This document shows, piece after piece, positions 1 to 9,151 of a stretch of DNA of 64,000 nucleotides. A model generated the notes under the pieces. The model did not search any database. It had not been told where the DNA came from and saw only the letters and a program-made list of their open reading frames with translations. The stretch comes from Thiocapsa roseopersicina (GTDB taxonomy: Bacteria; Pseudomonadota; Gammaproteobacteria; Chromatiales; Chromatiaceae): NCBI RefSeq assembly GCF_900106925.1, contig NZ_FNNZ01000018.1, positions 1 to 64,000 of the forward strand, read 5' to 3'. The first letter of the stretch is position 1. Each line of letters starts with the position of its first letter. The position numbers were made by a program, and so were the translations under genes.

Positions 1-95
1 GTGGCCGGCTTGAACCGGAACGAGTGGCCGGTTTGAACCAGAATGGGTGGCCGCTTTAAATCAGAATGGGTGGCCGGATTGGGCCGGAATACGCA
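1..95. mobile_element. End of an IS21-type insertion sequence
   Basis: Four tandem 23-base units begin at 1, 24, 47 and 70, each starting GTGGCCG and carrying a TTGAA/GAATGG-like second half. The block ends ...ACGCA at 95. Multiple short repeats inside the terminus and a final CA are known features of IS21-family ends. No transposase genes are inside the window, so the element must extend to the left or be a remnant. The exact boundary at 95 is inferred from the CA tip. Confidence 0.6.
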
Positions 96-149
96 GACTT
101 GACCGACGAAGACCGCGAGGAGATCCGCGCCGTTTTCGGAGAGGCTTAG
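96..149 (+). pseudogene. 3' end of a gene cut by the IS end
   Basis: Directly after the repeat block, a short open frame reads DLTDEDREEIRAVFGEA and stops with TAG at 147-149. The acidic, charged composition looks like a real C-terminus, and the frame has no start because it begins at the presumed insertion tip. The parent family cannot be named from 17 residues. It may instead be a chance open frame. Confidence 0.3.
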
Positions 150-342
150 GCACGCGCGTCGGCTTCCGAGCCTTCCGGGACGGCAGCGCCCACCGGAGCC
201 GACCGGGATGCAGAACGGCATGGACAGGAAGGAACTCCCCGAAATTGGGGAGAAACCGGCCAGGAAACGCCCAACGCAAATGTGCGTTGGCTCCCGGCAC
301 TGATTCGGCCGAGTGGTCCGGTTGACTGGTCCGCGCATTGGT

Positions 343-365
343 CCAATGATTGGCCCAATGATTGG
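343..365. repeat. Tandem near-palindromes upstream of the HTH gene
   Basis: CCAATGATTGG occurs twice (343-353 and 355-365) separated by one C, and each unit is itself almost self-complementary. Additional GGTCC motifs lie just to the left. The block ends 15 bases before the start at 381, where an operator for that gene would be expected. The rest of 150-380 shows no gene that can be supported. Confidence 0.4.
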
Positions 366-380
366 ACCGAGGACCATTGA

Positions 381-980
381 ATGAAGACGAAGGGCAAGGA
401 CGAGATCGTCCGAAAGATCGCCAAAGAACTCGCGAGCGGACGCGATCCAGATTTGATGGACGAGCGCGTCGGCGTGCCGAAGACGACCTGGAATCGCTGG
501 ATTCGCCAGGCCCGCGAAGCCGCACCGGAGGCGGTGAAGGCCGCCATGAAAACCAAAGCGGGCCGAAAGAACGCCATCGCCGCAGAGCGAGCCGTCGTTG
601 CCCACTTGTCCGCCGCGGCATCCGTCGACAAGAAGGGAATCGACATCTTGCTTGAGGTGGACTCCCTGCTCGCGGATTGCCTGATCCTGCGCAACGCCGC
701 CTTCACGAAGGACAAGGACGGCAACATCGGCACCGAGCTGAAAGAGGAGTTCGGGCCGGGCATCCTGCGAGACGCGATCAAATCCAAGGTTGCCGTGCTC
801 ACGGCGGCTTCCAAGATCATCGAGACGCTGATGAGCGGGCAGCGCGTCGCAGCCACCCAGGCCGCGATTGTGGAAGCCGTCGAGGCAGCGAGCCCCGAGG
901 CCAAGGTCAAGCTCGTCGAGGCGTTCCGCGGCATCCAGGCACGTTACGGCATGATCGGGCCGGCCGAGCGTCCCCACTGA
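381..980 (+). CDS. Phage-like helix-turn-helix protein, terminase small subunit-like
   Basis: This is a 199-residue acidic and basic protein rich in Ala, Lys and Glu. Residues about 15-45 (GRDPDLMDERVGVPKTTWNR) resemble a helix-turn-helix of the type found at the N-terminus of phage terminase small subunits and other phage DNA-packaging or regulatory proteins. The rest looks helical and featureless. It is followed by a good terminator and is flanked by an IS end and a broken ParB-like gene, which fits a phage or integrative-element remnant. The function is inferred from fold-like pattern only. A transcription regulator is an alternative. Confidence 0.5.
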   Translation: MKTKGKDEIVRKIAKELASGRDPDLMDERVGVPKTTWNRWIRQAREAAPEAVKAAMKTKAGRKNAIAAERAVVAHLSAAASVDKKGIDILLEVDSLLADCLILRNAAFTKDKDGNIGTELKEEFGPGILRDAIKSKVAVLTAASKIIETLMSGQRVAATQAAIVEAVEAASPEAKVKLVEAFRGIQARYGMIGPAERPH

Positions 981-1063
981 CCGTCTCGCGTCTCAAAAGC
1001 GGGTCGGCGCCGACGTGACGACATCATTGCGTCGAGGCCCAAGTACCACCAGACGACAACAGA

Positions 1064-1087
1064 CCCCGCCAACGCAGCGGGGTTTTT
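1064..1087 (+). terminator. Rho-independent terminator
   Basis: CCCCGC (1064-1069) pairs with GCGGGG (1077-1082) across a seven-base loop and is followed by TTTTT. It lies 84 bases after the HTH gene, in the right orientation to end its transcript. Confidence 0.75.
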
Positions 1088-1188
1088 CATGCCTGCGATT
1101 TGCTCGGGGTTCGACGAGGTTCGAGGGGATCCGTCTCGGCCATCGGCGCCTGGAAGGTTCGACATGATTCGAGTCCGAGGCCATCGCC

Positions 1189-1605
1189 ATGAAAAAGATG
1201 ATCGAGAGGAAGTTTAAGGCTGAGGCAAGGGCGCGTCAGTCAGCGGCGGGGGGCGACGTGTCTCAAAAAAGAAACGCTTCCGAATACGTATCCGGAACTA
1301 GCGAGACCGGAGAAACAAGAGAAAAGCTCGCAAAAGCAATCGGGATGGGCAGTCATTATTCCATGAGGCAGGCAGAGCAAGTGATCGAGAACGGCATCCC
1401 GGAGCTTGTGGAGGCGATGGATAGCGGGGAGCTGGACGGGAGCGGTCGCGATCCACGACCCCTGGAAGGAGGCCCGCCCTCAATTCAATTGAGGGTAGCG
1501 GGTCAACAACTTGCGATCCATGACCCCTGGAAAGAGTCACCCCGCCGTCGTGGGCGGAACCACGGTTCCTGCGAGAAGGGCGGGTTTAACCGCACGCATA
1601 TCTGA
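1189..1605 (+). pseudogene. Truncated ParB/KorB-like protein
   Basis: The open frame is 138 codons. Residues about 28-82, with GETREKLAKAIG followed by VIENGIPELVEAMDSGEL, look like the helix-turn-helix region of ParB/Spo0J-type plasmid or phage proteins, where a segment ending in SGE precedes further helices. After about residue 83 the similarity ends, and the remaining 55 residues are Arg- and Gly-rich and read through a palindrome and direct repeats. It is therefore best read as the 5' part of a broken gene. The start ATG at 1189 is the first of two close ATGs. The region 1606-1796 beyond it shows no gene. Confidence 0.5.
1448..1535. repeat. Direct repeats flanking a perfect palindrome
   Basis: A 23-base sequence beginning GCGATCCA and containing GACCCCTGGAA occurs at 1448-1470 and 1513-1535. 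Between them, 1477-1495 is a perfect palindrome with 9-base arms (CCCTCAATT and AATTGAGGG) around one C. Both repeats can encode AIHDPWKE, but in different frames, so this may be a duplicated gene end. Confidence 0.6.
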
Positions 1606-1796
1606 CCAGGGTCCTAGCCAGGCTTGCGCGCTGGCGTCCGGCGGGGATGTTTGAAGTGTAGCGGGTTTGGCTCGGGGAAGGGTAGACGAAAAAAAGGAGG
1701 CGACCCGCCGACATAGCACCGGCATAGAACCGCTCGAAAACCCCGCAGAAACCGCCGATTATCCCGCCTAAATTCCCTTTAACATCATTGCTTTAG

Positions 1797-1872
<76 letters not shown>

Positions 1873-1938
1873 GTGGTGCGATGGGGTGATTGTTGCGAAA
1901 ACGGCGCCGTCCATGGCGACTGAAACTGAAGCCCAGGC

Positions 1939-3777
1939 CTAATCGGCGTCGAGGAAGCTTCTAAGCTTGTCCGAACGCGTCGGATGCCGGAGCTTGCGCA
2001 GGGCCTTGGCTTCGATCTGGCGGATCCGCTCGCGCGTCACGTCGAACTGTTTGCCGACCTCCTCGAGTGTGTGGTCGGTGTTCATGTCGATGCCGAAGCG
2101 CATGCGCAGCACCTTGGCCTCGCGCGAGGTCAGGCTGGCGAGCATGTTCTGCGTCGCCTCGCGCAGGCCCTCGGCGGTTGCGGAGTCGACCGGGGAGATG
2201 ACGCCGGAGTCTTCGATGAAGTCGCCGAGATGCGAGTCTTCGTCGTCGCCGATCGGTGTTTCCATCGAGATCGGCTCTTTGGCGATCTTCAGGACCTTGC
2301 GGACCTTGTCTTCCGGCATGTCCATCCGCTGCGCAAGCTCTTCCGGGGTCGCCTCGCGACCCATCTCCTGGATCATCTGCCGAGAGATCCGGTTGAGCTT
2401 ATTGATGGTCTCGATCATGTGGACCGGGATGCGGATGGTGCGCGCTTGATCGGCGATGGATCGCGTGATCGCTTGACGAATCCACCAAGTCGCATAGGTC
2501 GAGAATTTGTAGCCGCGACGGTACTCGAACTTGTCCACGGCCTTCATGAGGCCGATGTTGCCCTCCTGGATCAGATCCAGGAACTGCAGGCCGCGATTCG
2601 TGTATTTCTTGGCAATCGAGATCACCAGGCGGAGGTTCGCCTCGACCATCTCCTTCTTGGCTCGGCGCGCCTTGGCCTCGCCGATGGACATCTTGCGGTT
2701 GACGTCCTTGACCTCGCTGATGGTCAGGATGTTCTCCTTTTCCATCTCCTGGAGCTTTCGCTGCGCACGGCGAATGTCCTGGGCGACCTCGGCGAGACGT
2801 GCGGCATAGGGCTTGCCGCTCGCCAGCTGCTGCTCAAGCCACTGCGGGTTGGTCTCGTTCTCCGGGAAGGTATCGATAAAGACCTTGCGTGGCATGCCGG
2901 ATTGCTCGACGCACAGGCTCATGATCACCCGCTCTTGCCCGCGAATCCGCTCGATGGTGCGGCGAAGGATCTCCGCAAGCTCCTGAAAGACCGGCGCGAC
3001 CAGCTTGAACTGAAGGAAGACCTCTGAGACGCTCGCCATGGCGGCGCGTGAGCGCTCGTCGTCACGACCGTAATGCTCCAGCGCTGAGCGAAGCACGGCG
3101 AAGTGCTCGCGCAAGAGTTGTGCGCGCCGTGCCGCGTCCTCTGGATCCGGCCCGGTGTCCACGACGGGGGCCGCATCGTCGTCGTCATCGACGTCCGCCT
3201 CCGCGTCGGAATCGTCCTTCGCCTTCTCGCTGCTCACCGGCTGTGGAGTTGCAACCGGCTCTTCGTCGCCGTCGTTGAAACCCGATATGACGTCGGTCAG
3301 ACGGGTCTCCTCGCGCTCGACGCGATCGAAGATCTCGATCAGTTTCTCGACGGAGCGCGGATAGACCGAAAGCGCGGAGAGGACCTGGTTGAGTCCGTCC
3401 TCGATCCGTTTCGCGATCACGAGCTCGCCCTCGCGCGTGAGCAGCTCGACGGTGCCCATCTCACGCATGTACATGCGCACGGGATCCGTAGTGCGGCCGA
3501 ACTCGCTGTCGACCGTCGCCAAGGCAGCCGCGGCGGCCTCGGCGGCCTCGTCGTCGGAGACGGCGGAGTCGCTCAGGGTGTGATCGACGACATCTGGGGC
3601 GGTCTCGTGGACCATGATCCCCATGTCGTTGATCATACGAACGATGTCCTCGATCTGATCGGTCTCCACGATCCCGTGAGGCAGATGATCGTTGACCTCG
3701 CTGTAGGTCAAGTAACCTTGTTCTTTGCCCTTGGCGATCAGTTGCTTCAGCTGGGACTGTTGCTGTTCTTGATCCAT
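1939..3777 (-). CDS. rpoD: RNA polymerase primary sigma factor RpoD (sigma-70)
   Basis: This is the housekeeping sigma factor that directs RNA polymerase to -35/-10 promoters. The 612-residue protein begins [20 protein letters not shown], matching the start of gammaproteobacterial RpoD, so the ATG at 3777 was chosen over upstream in-frame codons. Seen in order are region 1.1 (about 1-80), an acidic linker rich in Asp (about 190-215) in the non-conserved region, region 2 with [15 protein letters not shown], region 3, and region 4.2 with [17 protein letters not shown]. It is the last protein gene of rpsU-yqeY-dnaG-rpoD and follows dnaG by 79 bases. Confidence 0.97.
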   Translation of the reverse strand: MDQEQQQSQLKQLIAKGKEQGYLTYSEVNDHLPHGIVETDQIEDIVRMINDMGIMVHETAPDVVDHTLSDSAVSDDEAAEAAAAALATVDSEFGRTTDPVRMYMREMGTVELLTREGELVIAKRIEDGLNQVLSALSVYPRSVEKLIEIFDRVEREETRLTDVISGFNDGDEEPVATPQPVSSEKAKDDSDAEADVDDDDDAAPVVDTGPDPEDAARRAQLLREHFAVLRSALEHYGRDDERSRAAMASVSEVFLQFKLVAPVFQELAEILRRTIERIRGQERVIMSLCVEQSGMPRKVFIDTFPENETNPQWLEQQLASGKPYAARLAEVAQDIRRAQRKLQEMEKENILTISEVKDVNRKMSIGEAKARRAKKEMVEANLRLVISIAKKYTNRGLQFLDLIQEGNIGLMKAVDKFEYRRGYKFSTYATWWIRQAITRSIADQARTIRIPVHMIETINKLNRISRQMIQEMGREATPEELAQRMDMPEDKVRKVLKIAKEPISMETPIGDDEDSHLGDFIEDSGVISPVDSATAEGLREATQNMLASLTSREAKVLRMRFGIDMNTDHTLEEVGKQFDVTRERIRQIEAKALRKLRHPTRSDKLRSFLDAD

Positions 3778-3856
3778 GGGATACCCTGATTGATACGGCG
3801 GATGGCCACTGAAAGGCGAACTACGTAGTTTAGCATGAAAATTTGGCTTCCTCCAG

Positions 3857-5590
3857 TCAGCGGTTGCGCGTTCGGGCTGCTGCCGCGTCCCGCTCGAGCC
3901 GGGCGCGAACCTCGTCACTCCACGCGCCCGGGCTGCGTTGATTCAACGGCCTGCTGCGCTCGTCCTTGAGAACCTCTTCGCCGATGCGGCTCAGGGCCCC
4001 GATCAGCTCCGCGGCCATACCCTCGGGCGGGATGTCCTGCAGAAAGGGGTCGACGCTGAGCTGTTGGAGGTATGCGAAGTGCTCTTGGCCGCGCCAACGC
4101 TCCACCAATGCCGCTTTGTTGATAGTTGGGTGTGCGGCAATGGTTTCAAGAAGTTGCACCAAAATCGCGGCACCGGGGCTCGGCGAGCGCCGCCAGTCGT
4201 CCGGGAGCTGCGCCGCCTCGGCGGCAAGCTCGGGATGATCGAGCAAGAGTGCGATCGCTTGGGCAATCCGAGTCGGCCGGGTTGGACGAGTCGTTTGCAC
4301 TCGCCCCCGCCGTGCCACAGGCTTGGGTTTCTGCGGTATTCCGGCCAGGGTGCTCAATCGGCCGGTCAAAAGATCGCGGTAGATTCCGGGGGGCACTGCC
4401 TGGATCAGCGGCTGAGCCAACGCGGAGAGACGCGCCCGCCCGTCGATGCTGGCCATGTCAACCTGATCGCAGAGCTGCTCGAACAGAAATTCCGACAGTG
4501 GCTGAGCCTCCGTCATGCGCGCACGGAATGCATCGGCGCCCTCGGCACGGATCAGGGTGTCCGGATCCTCCCCATCTGGCAGAAACAAGAAGCGGATCGA
4601 CTGACGGCCGGTCGCCGAAGGGAGCGTGCTCTCCAATGCCTTCCAGGCCGCGGCACGCCCGGCGCGATCGCCGTCGAAGCAGAACACGACCTCGGGGGTC
4701 GTGCGTGAAAGCAGCTGGAGATGCTCGGCGGTTGTCGCCGTTCCGAGGGTCGCAACGACGTTCGTCACCCCGAACTGCGACAAGGCGATAACATCCATGT
4801 AACCCTCGACGACGAGGACGGAGTCGAGCTTGCGATTGGCCTTTTGCGCCTCGAACAGCCCGTAAAGCTCGCGACCCTTGTGGAAGATCGGGGTCTCGGG
4901 CGAGTTGAGATATTTCGGCTTGCCCTCGCCGAGTAGCCGCCCGCCGAAACCGATCACGCGTCCGCGTCGATCTCGAATCGGGAACATGATCCGATCGCGG
5001 AAGCGGTCGCGTCGCCGTCCCTCCTCGTCGTAGATCAGCCCGCAGGTCAGAAGTCGCTCGCGCTCCGAAGGGCTCGCACCGAGGCGCGACAGGAGCAGGC
5101 GCCCCTCGGGCGGCGCGAAACCGAGCCCGTAATGCGCCGCCACCTCGCCGGTGAGACCGCGCGCCTTGAGATAATCGACGGCACGCCGGGCGCCCGGATG
5201 GACCCGCAACTGCTCGCGATAGAGCTCGGCGGCCTGCTCGTGAAGCGCGTACAGAGGCCCGTGATCGGGGCCGGCAGGGCCTGTTTCGGTCGCGCCGGGC
5301 ACCTCCAATCCCGCACGGCGGGCCAGCTCGTCGATGGCCTCGCGGAAGTCGAGACGGTCGTACTCCATGAGGAAGCCGATCGCCGTGCCGTGCGCGCCGC
5401 AGCCGAAGCAGTGATAGAACTGCTTATCCGGGCTGACGGTGAAGGAAGGGGTCTTCTCGTCGTGGAAGGGGCAACGGGCTTGGTAGTCTTTGCCGGCCTT
5501 GCGCAGCTGAATCCGCGTGCCGACGAGGTCGACGATGTCGGTTCGCGTCAGAAGCTCGTCGATGAACTCGGGGGGAATGCGACCGGCCAT
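3857..5590 (-). CDS. dnaG: DNA primase DnaG
   Basis: DnaG makes the RNA primers for replication with DnaB helicase. The start ATG at 5590 gives MAGRIPPEF, as in E. coli; the TTG four codons upstream is less likely. The 577-residue protein has the CHC2 zinc site (C40, H43, C61, C64), the primase core with [20 protein letters not shown], the TOPRIM motif VVEGYMDV, and CFDGDRAG with metal-binding Asp residues. A C-terminal DnaB-binding domain follows. It sits between yqeY and rpoD. Confidence 0.97.
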   Translation of the reverse strand: MAGRIPPEFIDELLTRTDIVDLVGTRIQLRKAGKDYQARCPFHDEKTPSFTVSPDKQFYHCFGCGAHGTAIGFLMEYDRLDFREAIDELARRAGLEVPGATETGPAGPDHGPLYALHEQAAELYREQLRVHPGARRAVDYLKARGLTGEVAAHYGLGFAPPEGRLLLSRLGASPSERERLLTCGLIYDEEGRRRDRFRDRIMFPIRDRRGRVIGFGGRLLGEGKPKYLNSPETPIFHKGRELYGLFEAQKANRKLDSVLVVEGYMDVIALSQFGVTNVVATLGTATTAEHLQLLSRTTPEVVFCFDGDRAGRAAAWKALESTLPSATGRQSIRFLFLPDGEDPDTLIRAEGADAFRARMTEAQPLSEFLFEQLCDQVDMASIDGRARLSALAQPLIQAVPPGIYRDLLTGRLSTLAGIPQKPKPVARRGRVQTTRPTRPTRIAQAIALLLDHPELAAEAAQLPDDWRRSPSPGAAILVQLLETIAAHPTINKAALVERWRGQEHFAYLQQLSVDPFLQDIPPEGMAAELIGALSRIGEEVLKDERSRPLNQRSPGAWSDEVRARLERDAAAARTRNR

Positions 5591-5625
5591 GTGCCTCGGC
5601 AAACCGTTGAGGTACGACGCCGGAG

Positions 5626-6069
5626 TTAGCCTCCGAGGCGCTGTTTGACGCGGGCGCTGACGCTGCCCATATCGGCCCGGCCTTGAATCTGCGGCTTCAA
5701 CAGACCCATGACCTTGCTCATGTCGCTCATCGCGCTCGCCTGTGTGGACGTCATCGCCGCGTCGATCAGGGTCGTGAGCTCTTCGTCGGTGAGGGCGCGC
5801 GGCAGATACGACTGGATGACCTCGACCTCGAATCGCTCGATCTCGGCGAGATCTTCGCGACCGGCGCCGCTGTATTGACTGATCGAGTCGCGACGCTGCT
5901 TGACCATCTTGTCGAGGACGGCCAGCACTTGCGCGTCGTCGAGCTCGATGCGCTCGTCGATCTCGCGTTGCTTGATCGCCGCGAGCATCAGCCGGATCAC
6001 CCCGAGCCTGGTCTTGTCGCCCGCCTTCATGGCGGTCTTCATATCACTTTGGATTTGAAGCTTGAGCAT
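5626..6069 (-). CDS. yqeY: GatB/YqeY domain protein
   Basis: This 147-residue protein resembles the C-terminal tail domain of the GatB subunit of tRNA amidotransferase, a fold that binds tRNA. The role of the free-standing form is not settled. Visible family motifs are MLKLQIQSDMKTAMKAGDK, RLGVIRLMLAAIKQREID, YLPRALTDEEL and a GRADMG motif near the end. The ATG at 6069 was chosen because it starts the conserved region; the longer open frame upstream is not conserved-looking. It lies between rpsU and dnaG, a common position in Gammaproteobacteria. Confidence 0.93.
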   Translation of the reverse strand: MLKLQIQSDMKTAMKAGDKTRLGVIRLMLAAIKQREIDERIELDDAQVLAVLDKMVKQRRDSISQYSGAGREDLAEIERFEVEVIQSYLPRALTDEELTTLIDAAMTSTQASAMSDMSKVMGLLKPQIQGRADMGSVSARVKQRLGG

Positions 6070-6174
6070 GGTAAGGCGTTGAGACCGCAGCGGAACGAAA
6101 AGAATGACATGCGACTTCGTCGCAATGCGAGCAGCGGTCCCGACGAACACGGGACCGACATCGACGATCCGACC

Positions 6175-6390
6175 TCAGTACGGACGCTCCCAGCGACGCG
6201 ACTCACGCTGCAGCTTCTTCTGATGCCGCTTCACCGCAGCCGCCTTCTTGCGCTTGCGCTCGGATGTCGGCTTTTCGTAAAACTCGCGACGACGTACCTC
6301 GGCGAGCACACCTGCTTTCTCACAGGACCGCTTGAAACGCCGCATTGCGACTTCGAAAGGCTCGTTCTCTTTGACACGCACGCTGGGCAT
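6175..6390 (-). CDS. rpsU: 30S ribosomal protein bS21
   Basis: This 71-residue, very basic protein begins [20 protein letters not shown] and carries the family motif [18 protein letters not shown]. bS21 binds the small ribosomal subunit near the anti-Shine-Dalgarno region and helps initiation. It is the first gene of the macromolecular-synthesis operon, and its promoter should lie in 6391-6556, which separates it from the divergent tRNA-Thr. Confidence 0.97.
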   Translation of the reverse strand: MPSVRVKENEPFEVAMRRFKRSCEKAGVLAEVRRREFYEKPTSERKRKKAAAVKRHQKKLQRESRRWERPY

Positions 6391-6556
6391 GGATAATCCC
6401 TAAGGTTGGCTCCGGACAAGGGCGGATGGTCGAAGTTAAGCGCCGGGATTTTAGCGGAATCCATCCAGTGATTGCAAAGATTTCCGCATGGTGCTCGAAA
6501 TCGCTCGAGCAGGGGTGGAAACGATCCGCCGATCCCCCTATACTTCGCGGCTCGGC

Positions 6557-6632
<76 letters not shown>

Positions 6633-6647
6633 AAAACTCTACGACAA

Positions 6648-6680
6648 CAGCAAAAGCCGGCACGATGCCGGCTTTTGCTG
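6648..6680 (+). terminator. Rho-independent terminator after tRNA-Thr
   Basis: A perfect 14-base inverted repeat, CAGCAAAAGCCGGC and GCCGGCTTTTGCTG, encloses the 5-base loop ACGAT and is followed by TTT. The mirror A-run on the left arm means it could also work on the other strand. Confidence 0.9.
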
Positions 6681-6887
6681 TTTCTGCGGCAGCCAAGCGC
6701 CGATCCCGAAGCCTCGCACCCTTGCTGCGCCGGCATGCCGTCCCCGACACATTCCCCACGCGCCGAGGCTGGCCTCGGATTCCGGGGTGTGGCACGCTTG
6801 ACCTCAAGCGTGGTGCCGACGGGCGTGGCTCGGAGTCCTAATGAGTGTCGCCCGAGGTGTCCCTGTTCTCTTCCCGAGGGGTTTGCC

Positions 6888-8003
6888 GTGAACCTGCGTT
6901 CCGTCACTTTGATTCTTTCCCTGGCCACCGTCGGCATGCTTCAGGTCGGTTGCGCCAGCAGCCCGCGAACCGGCACGTTCGACCCTCAAGTCGATGCCTT
7001 CCAGGTCGGGGACCGTCCGCAGATGGCGTTTCCCGGCGCAACCCGCGCGGAGGTGAAGGCGTTGGCGATGGGTTCGGCGAGGAGTCGGGCCTGGATAATT
7101 GCCGAGACGACGGACGATCGTGTCGTCGCACGTCGTCCGCTCGATCCGGGCTCACCTCTCGCACGCGAACTTGGCCAAGCAGCGGCTACGGCTGCGCCCG
7201 GCAGTCTCGTCGAGGTCACCTCCTACTTCCTCGATGACCGCGGCAGCGTCAAGGTTGCATTGGACGCGGCGCTCGTCTCGACGACACCGGACGGCCAATC
7301 GGCGCGAACCGATGTCACCGAGGCCTTTCGCCCGTCACTGGACGAATCCCTTCGCTCGCTCCACTCTACCTGGTCGCGTGATCGTGCCCGGGTTGCACGG
7401 GCAGCGCCACCCTCGGGAGGCGCACGGGCGGACGGCGAGAGTGACTCGGGCACCGCGGTCGGCGCAGACGACAGGGCGCTCGCCGACACCGGCGTGAGCA
7501 CGCCGACTGCCTGGGGCGACGAGACCACGGCATTTGAAACTGCGGCTCCGGCGCTGCCAAGTCAAACGCCCGCCGCGGAGACTCCCGAGCGGACGTCTCC
7601 GCCGGCCCCGATGCCTGTCGCCGTTACAGCCGCAACGCCGACCCCCGAGCCACGCAGGCAAGCAGGCAGCCCTGCCCCCATCGTCGATACTAGGCCGGCC
7701 CTCACTCGGACCCAGCCCGGCCCCGCCACGCAACCGATGTCGCTCCCCGAGCCGCTCCCGCAACCCGCCGTCGAGACAATTCCGGCCAGCGAGAACATGA
7801 TGGCGCTCGCGCCGTCGCCCGGAAGCGTCAGCTGGGCCTACTACGCGGAGCAATATGCGCGACTTCGGGGCTGCAATGTCGAGCCTAGCGGATCGATCCT
7901 CATCGACTCGCGCAGCGACGGCGAGATCCACAAGGTGCCGTGCACGGGTGCCGACAGCGTTCTGGTGCAATGTCAAAACGGCGAGTGCCGCGGTCTTCTG
8001 TAG
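6888..8003 (+). CDS. Exported or lipid-linked cysteine-motif protein, paralog 1
   Basis: The GTG at 6888 gives a 371-residue protein with a hydrophobic N-terminus ending LQVGCASS, a possible though non-ideal lipobox. Residues about 45-165 form one domain (TRAEVKALAMGSARSRAW ... TDVTEAFRPSLDESLRSL). A long Pro/Ala/Thr-rich linker covers about 165-310. The C-terminal about 60 residues start with SWAYYAEQYARLRGC and hold four cysteines. The next gene has the same two end domains with a shorter linker, so the two are tandem paralogs. The family is not recognised. Periplasmic or outer-membrane location is inferred from the leader. Confidence 0.8.
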   Translation: MNLRSVTLILSLATVGMLQVGCASSPRTGTFDPQVDAFQVGDRPQMAFPGATRAEVKALAMGSARSRAWIIAETTDDRVVARRPLDPGSPLARELGQAAATAAPGSLVEVTSYFLDDRGSVKVALDAALVSTTPDGQSARTDVTEAFRPSLDESLRSLHSTWSRDRARVARAAPPSGGARADGESDSGTAVGADDRALADTGVSTPTAWGDETTAFETAAPALPSQTPAAETPERTSPPAPMPVAVTAATPTPEPRRQAGSPAPIVDTRPALTRTQPGPATQPMSLPEPLPQPAVETIPASENMMALAPSPGSVSWAYYAEQYARLRGCNVEPSGSILIDSRSDGEIHKVPCTGADSVLVQCQNGECRGLL

Positions 8004-8150
8004 CCGGCGCGATGCGCATCGCTCGTCCGCAGGTTACCGACTGACGACGTTACGATGGATTGCCCCCGATCATCGTCTGGGCGACCCATCGGACTCGGCA
8101 CCCGAAGGCGAATCCCGCGTTGCGGGACGCTGCGATCGCTTCCCGCACTG

Positions 8151-8834
8151 ATGGTCCGAATCGTTCCGGTCGCGCTCGGGGTCCTCGCCTTCGAGCTCGT
8201 CGCCGCAGCGCCTGCACCCGGCATTCTCTTGTACGCGGCAACGCCGGACGAGGCCAAAGACTTCGCGATCGCCTCGGCATACGGGCGCGGATGGAGCGTC
8301 CCCGTGGTCGGCGAGACGACGGTCGAGATCGAGCAGATCCTCGAGGAGAGCGACCCCGACGACCCCCTCGCCTCGCGGCGACTGATCCGCATCTCGGCGG
8401 TCTTCGTCGCCGAAGACTCCGGCACACGTGTCCTGTTGCGCGCGCGCGAGGTCCAGACATCGACGAACGGCGAGGAATGGTCGACGGATGTGACCGAACG
8501 CTATGCCGAGAATCTCGGAAACGCCTTGAGCTCGCTCAGGAGCAAGTGGGACGGGCACCGCGACACCGGCCAGTCGAAGACTCGGGAGCCCGCCCGACCA
8601 CCGGCCACAGGCGGCGAATCGGCCGACAGGGCTGCGGAGACGGGCGCCGGACCGGTCGGCACCTGGGCCTACTATGCGGAGCGCTACGCCGAGAGCCGCG
8701 GTTGCGTGCTGACGGACGCAGAAACTACCCTCGAAGCCTCGGGACCCGATTGGGAGCGGCATCGAATCAGGTGCCGAGACGGCCGTTCGCTGCATGTGCA
8801 TTGCCACCTGGGCGACTGCACGACCCGACGATGA
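8151..8834 (+). CDS. Exported cysteine-motif protein, paralog 2
   Basis: The 227-residue protein starts at the ATG at 8151, which gives a signal-peptide-like VRIVPVALGVLAFELVAAAPA; codons upstream of it look non-coding. TPDEAKDFAIASAYGRGW and STDVTERYAENLGNALSSL align with the first domain of the preceding gene. TWAYYAERYAESRGC aligns with its C-terminal domain, including four cysteines in the same order (RGC, RC, HC, DC), which could form two disulfides. The linker is much shorter than in paralog 1. The function is unknown. Confidence 0.8.
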   Translation: MVRIVPVALGVLAFELVAAAPAPGILLYAATPDEAKDFAIASAYGRGWSVPVVGETTVEIEQILEESDPDDPLASRRLIRISAVFVAEDSGTRVLLRAREVQTSTNGEEWSTDVTERYAENLGNALSSLRSKWDGHRDTGQSKTREPARPPATGGESADRAAETGAGPVGTWAYYAERYAESRGCVLTDAETTLEASGPDWERHRIRCRDGRSLHVHCHLGDCTTRR

Positions 8835-8927
8835 CGATGGACCTCGAATCCTTGCGTTTGCCGGACCGAATCGAACCGGACCGGCTCCAAACCGCGCGCC
8901 GGCCGCTGCGACCCCGGGCGCCGATCG

Positions 8928-9056
8928 TCAGCTCGGCGGCGGAGGATCGTCTTCGTTGGATGAGCGACTGTCCCTTCCGGCCAAGAAAAGCGCCGCGACG
9001 CCGATTGCGATCAGCAGCAGAAGGGAGATTGCGATGAGGCTGCCCGCGAGATCCAT
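8928..9056 (-). CDS. 42-residue single-span membrane protein
   Basis: A minus-strand frame from the ATG at 9056 encodes MDLAGSLIAISLLLLIAIG followed by more hydrophobic residues, then a short polar, acidic, proline-ended tail (NEDDPPPPS). One transmembrane helix with the N-terminus outside or very short is predicted. A strong ribosome site, GGAGGA, lies about 11 bases upstream of the start, which argues that it is a real gene. It sits between the paralog pair and divergent trkH. The size and layout recall the cytochrome oxidase assembly protein CcoS, but its conserved GQFDDLE-type motif is absent. Confidence 0.6.
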   Translation of the reverse strand: MDLAGSLIAISLLLLIAIGVAALFLAGRDSRSSNEDDPPPPS

Positions 9057-9151
9057 CGTAGGTGTCTTTCCTCCGGTGTCGGAGCGCTCCTCTCGGCAGG
9101 GATTCGCGCCGTGATTGTCGACCGAGGCCGAGCGATGCGTCCGAGAGTGCG

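Noticed and set aside
3778-3918. Longer rpoD start
   Set aside because: The family begins at [10 protein letters not shown]; the added residues do not resemble RpoD.
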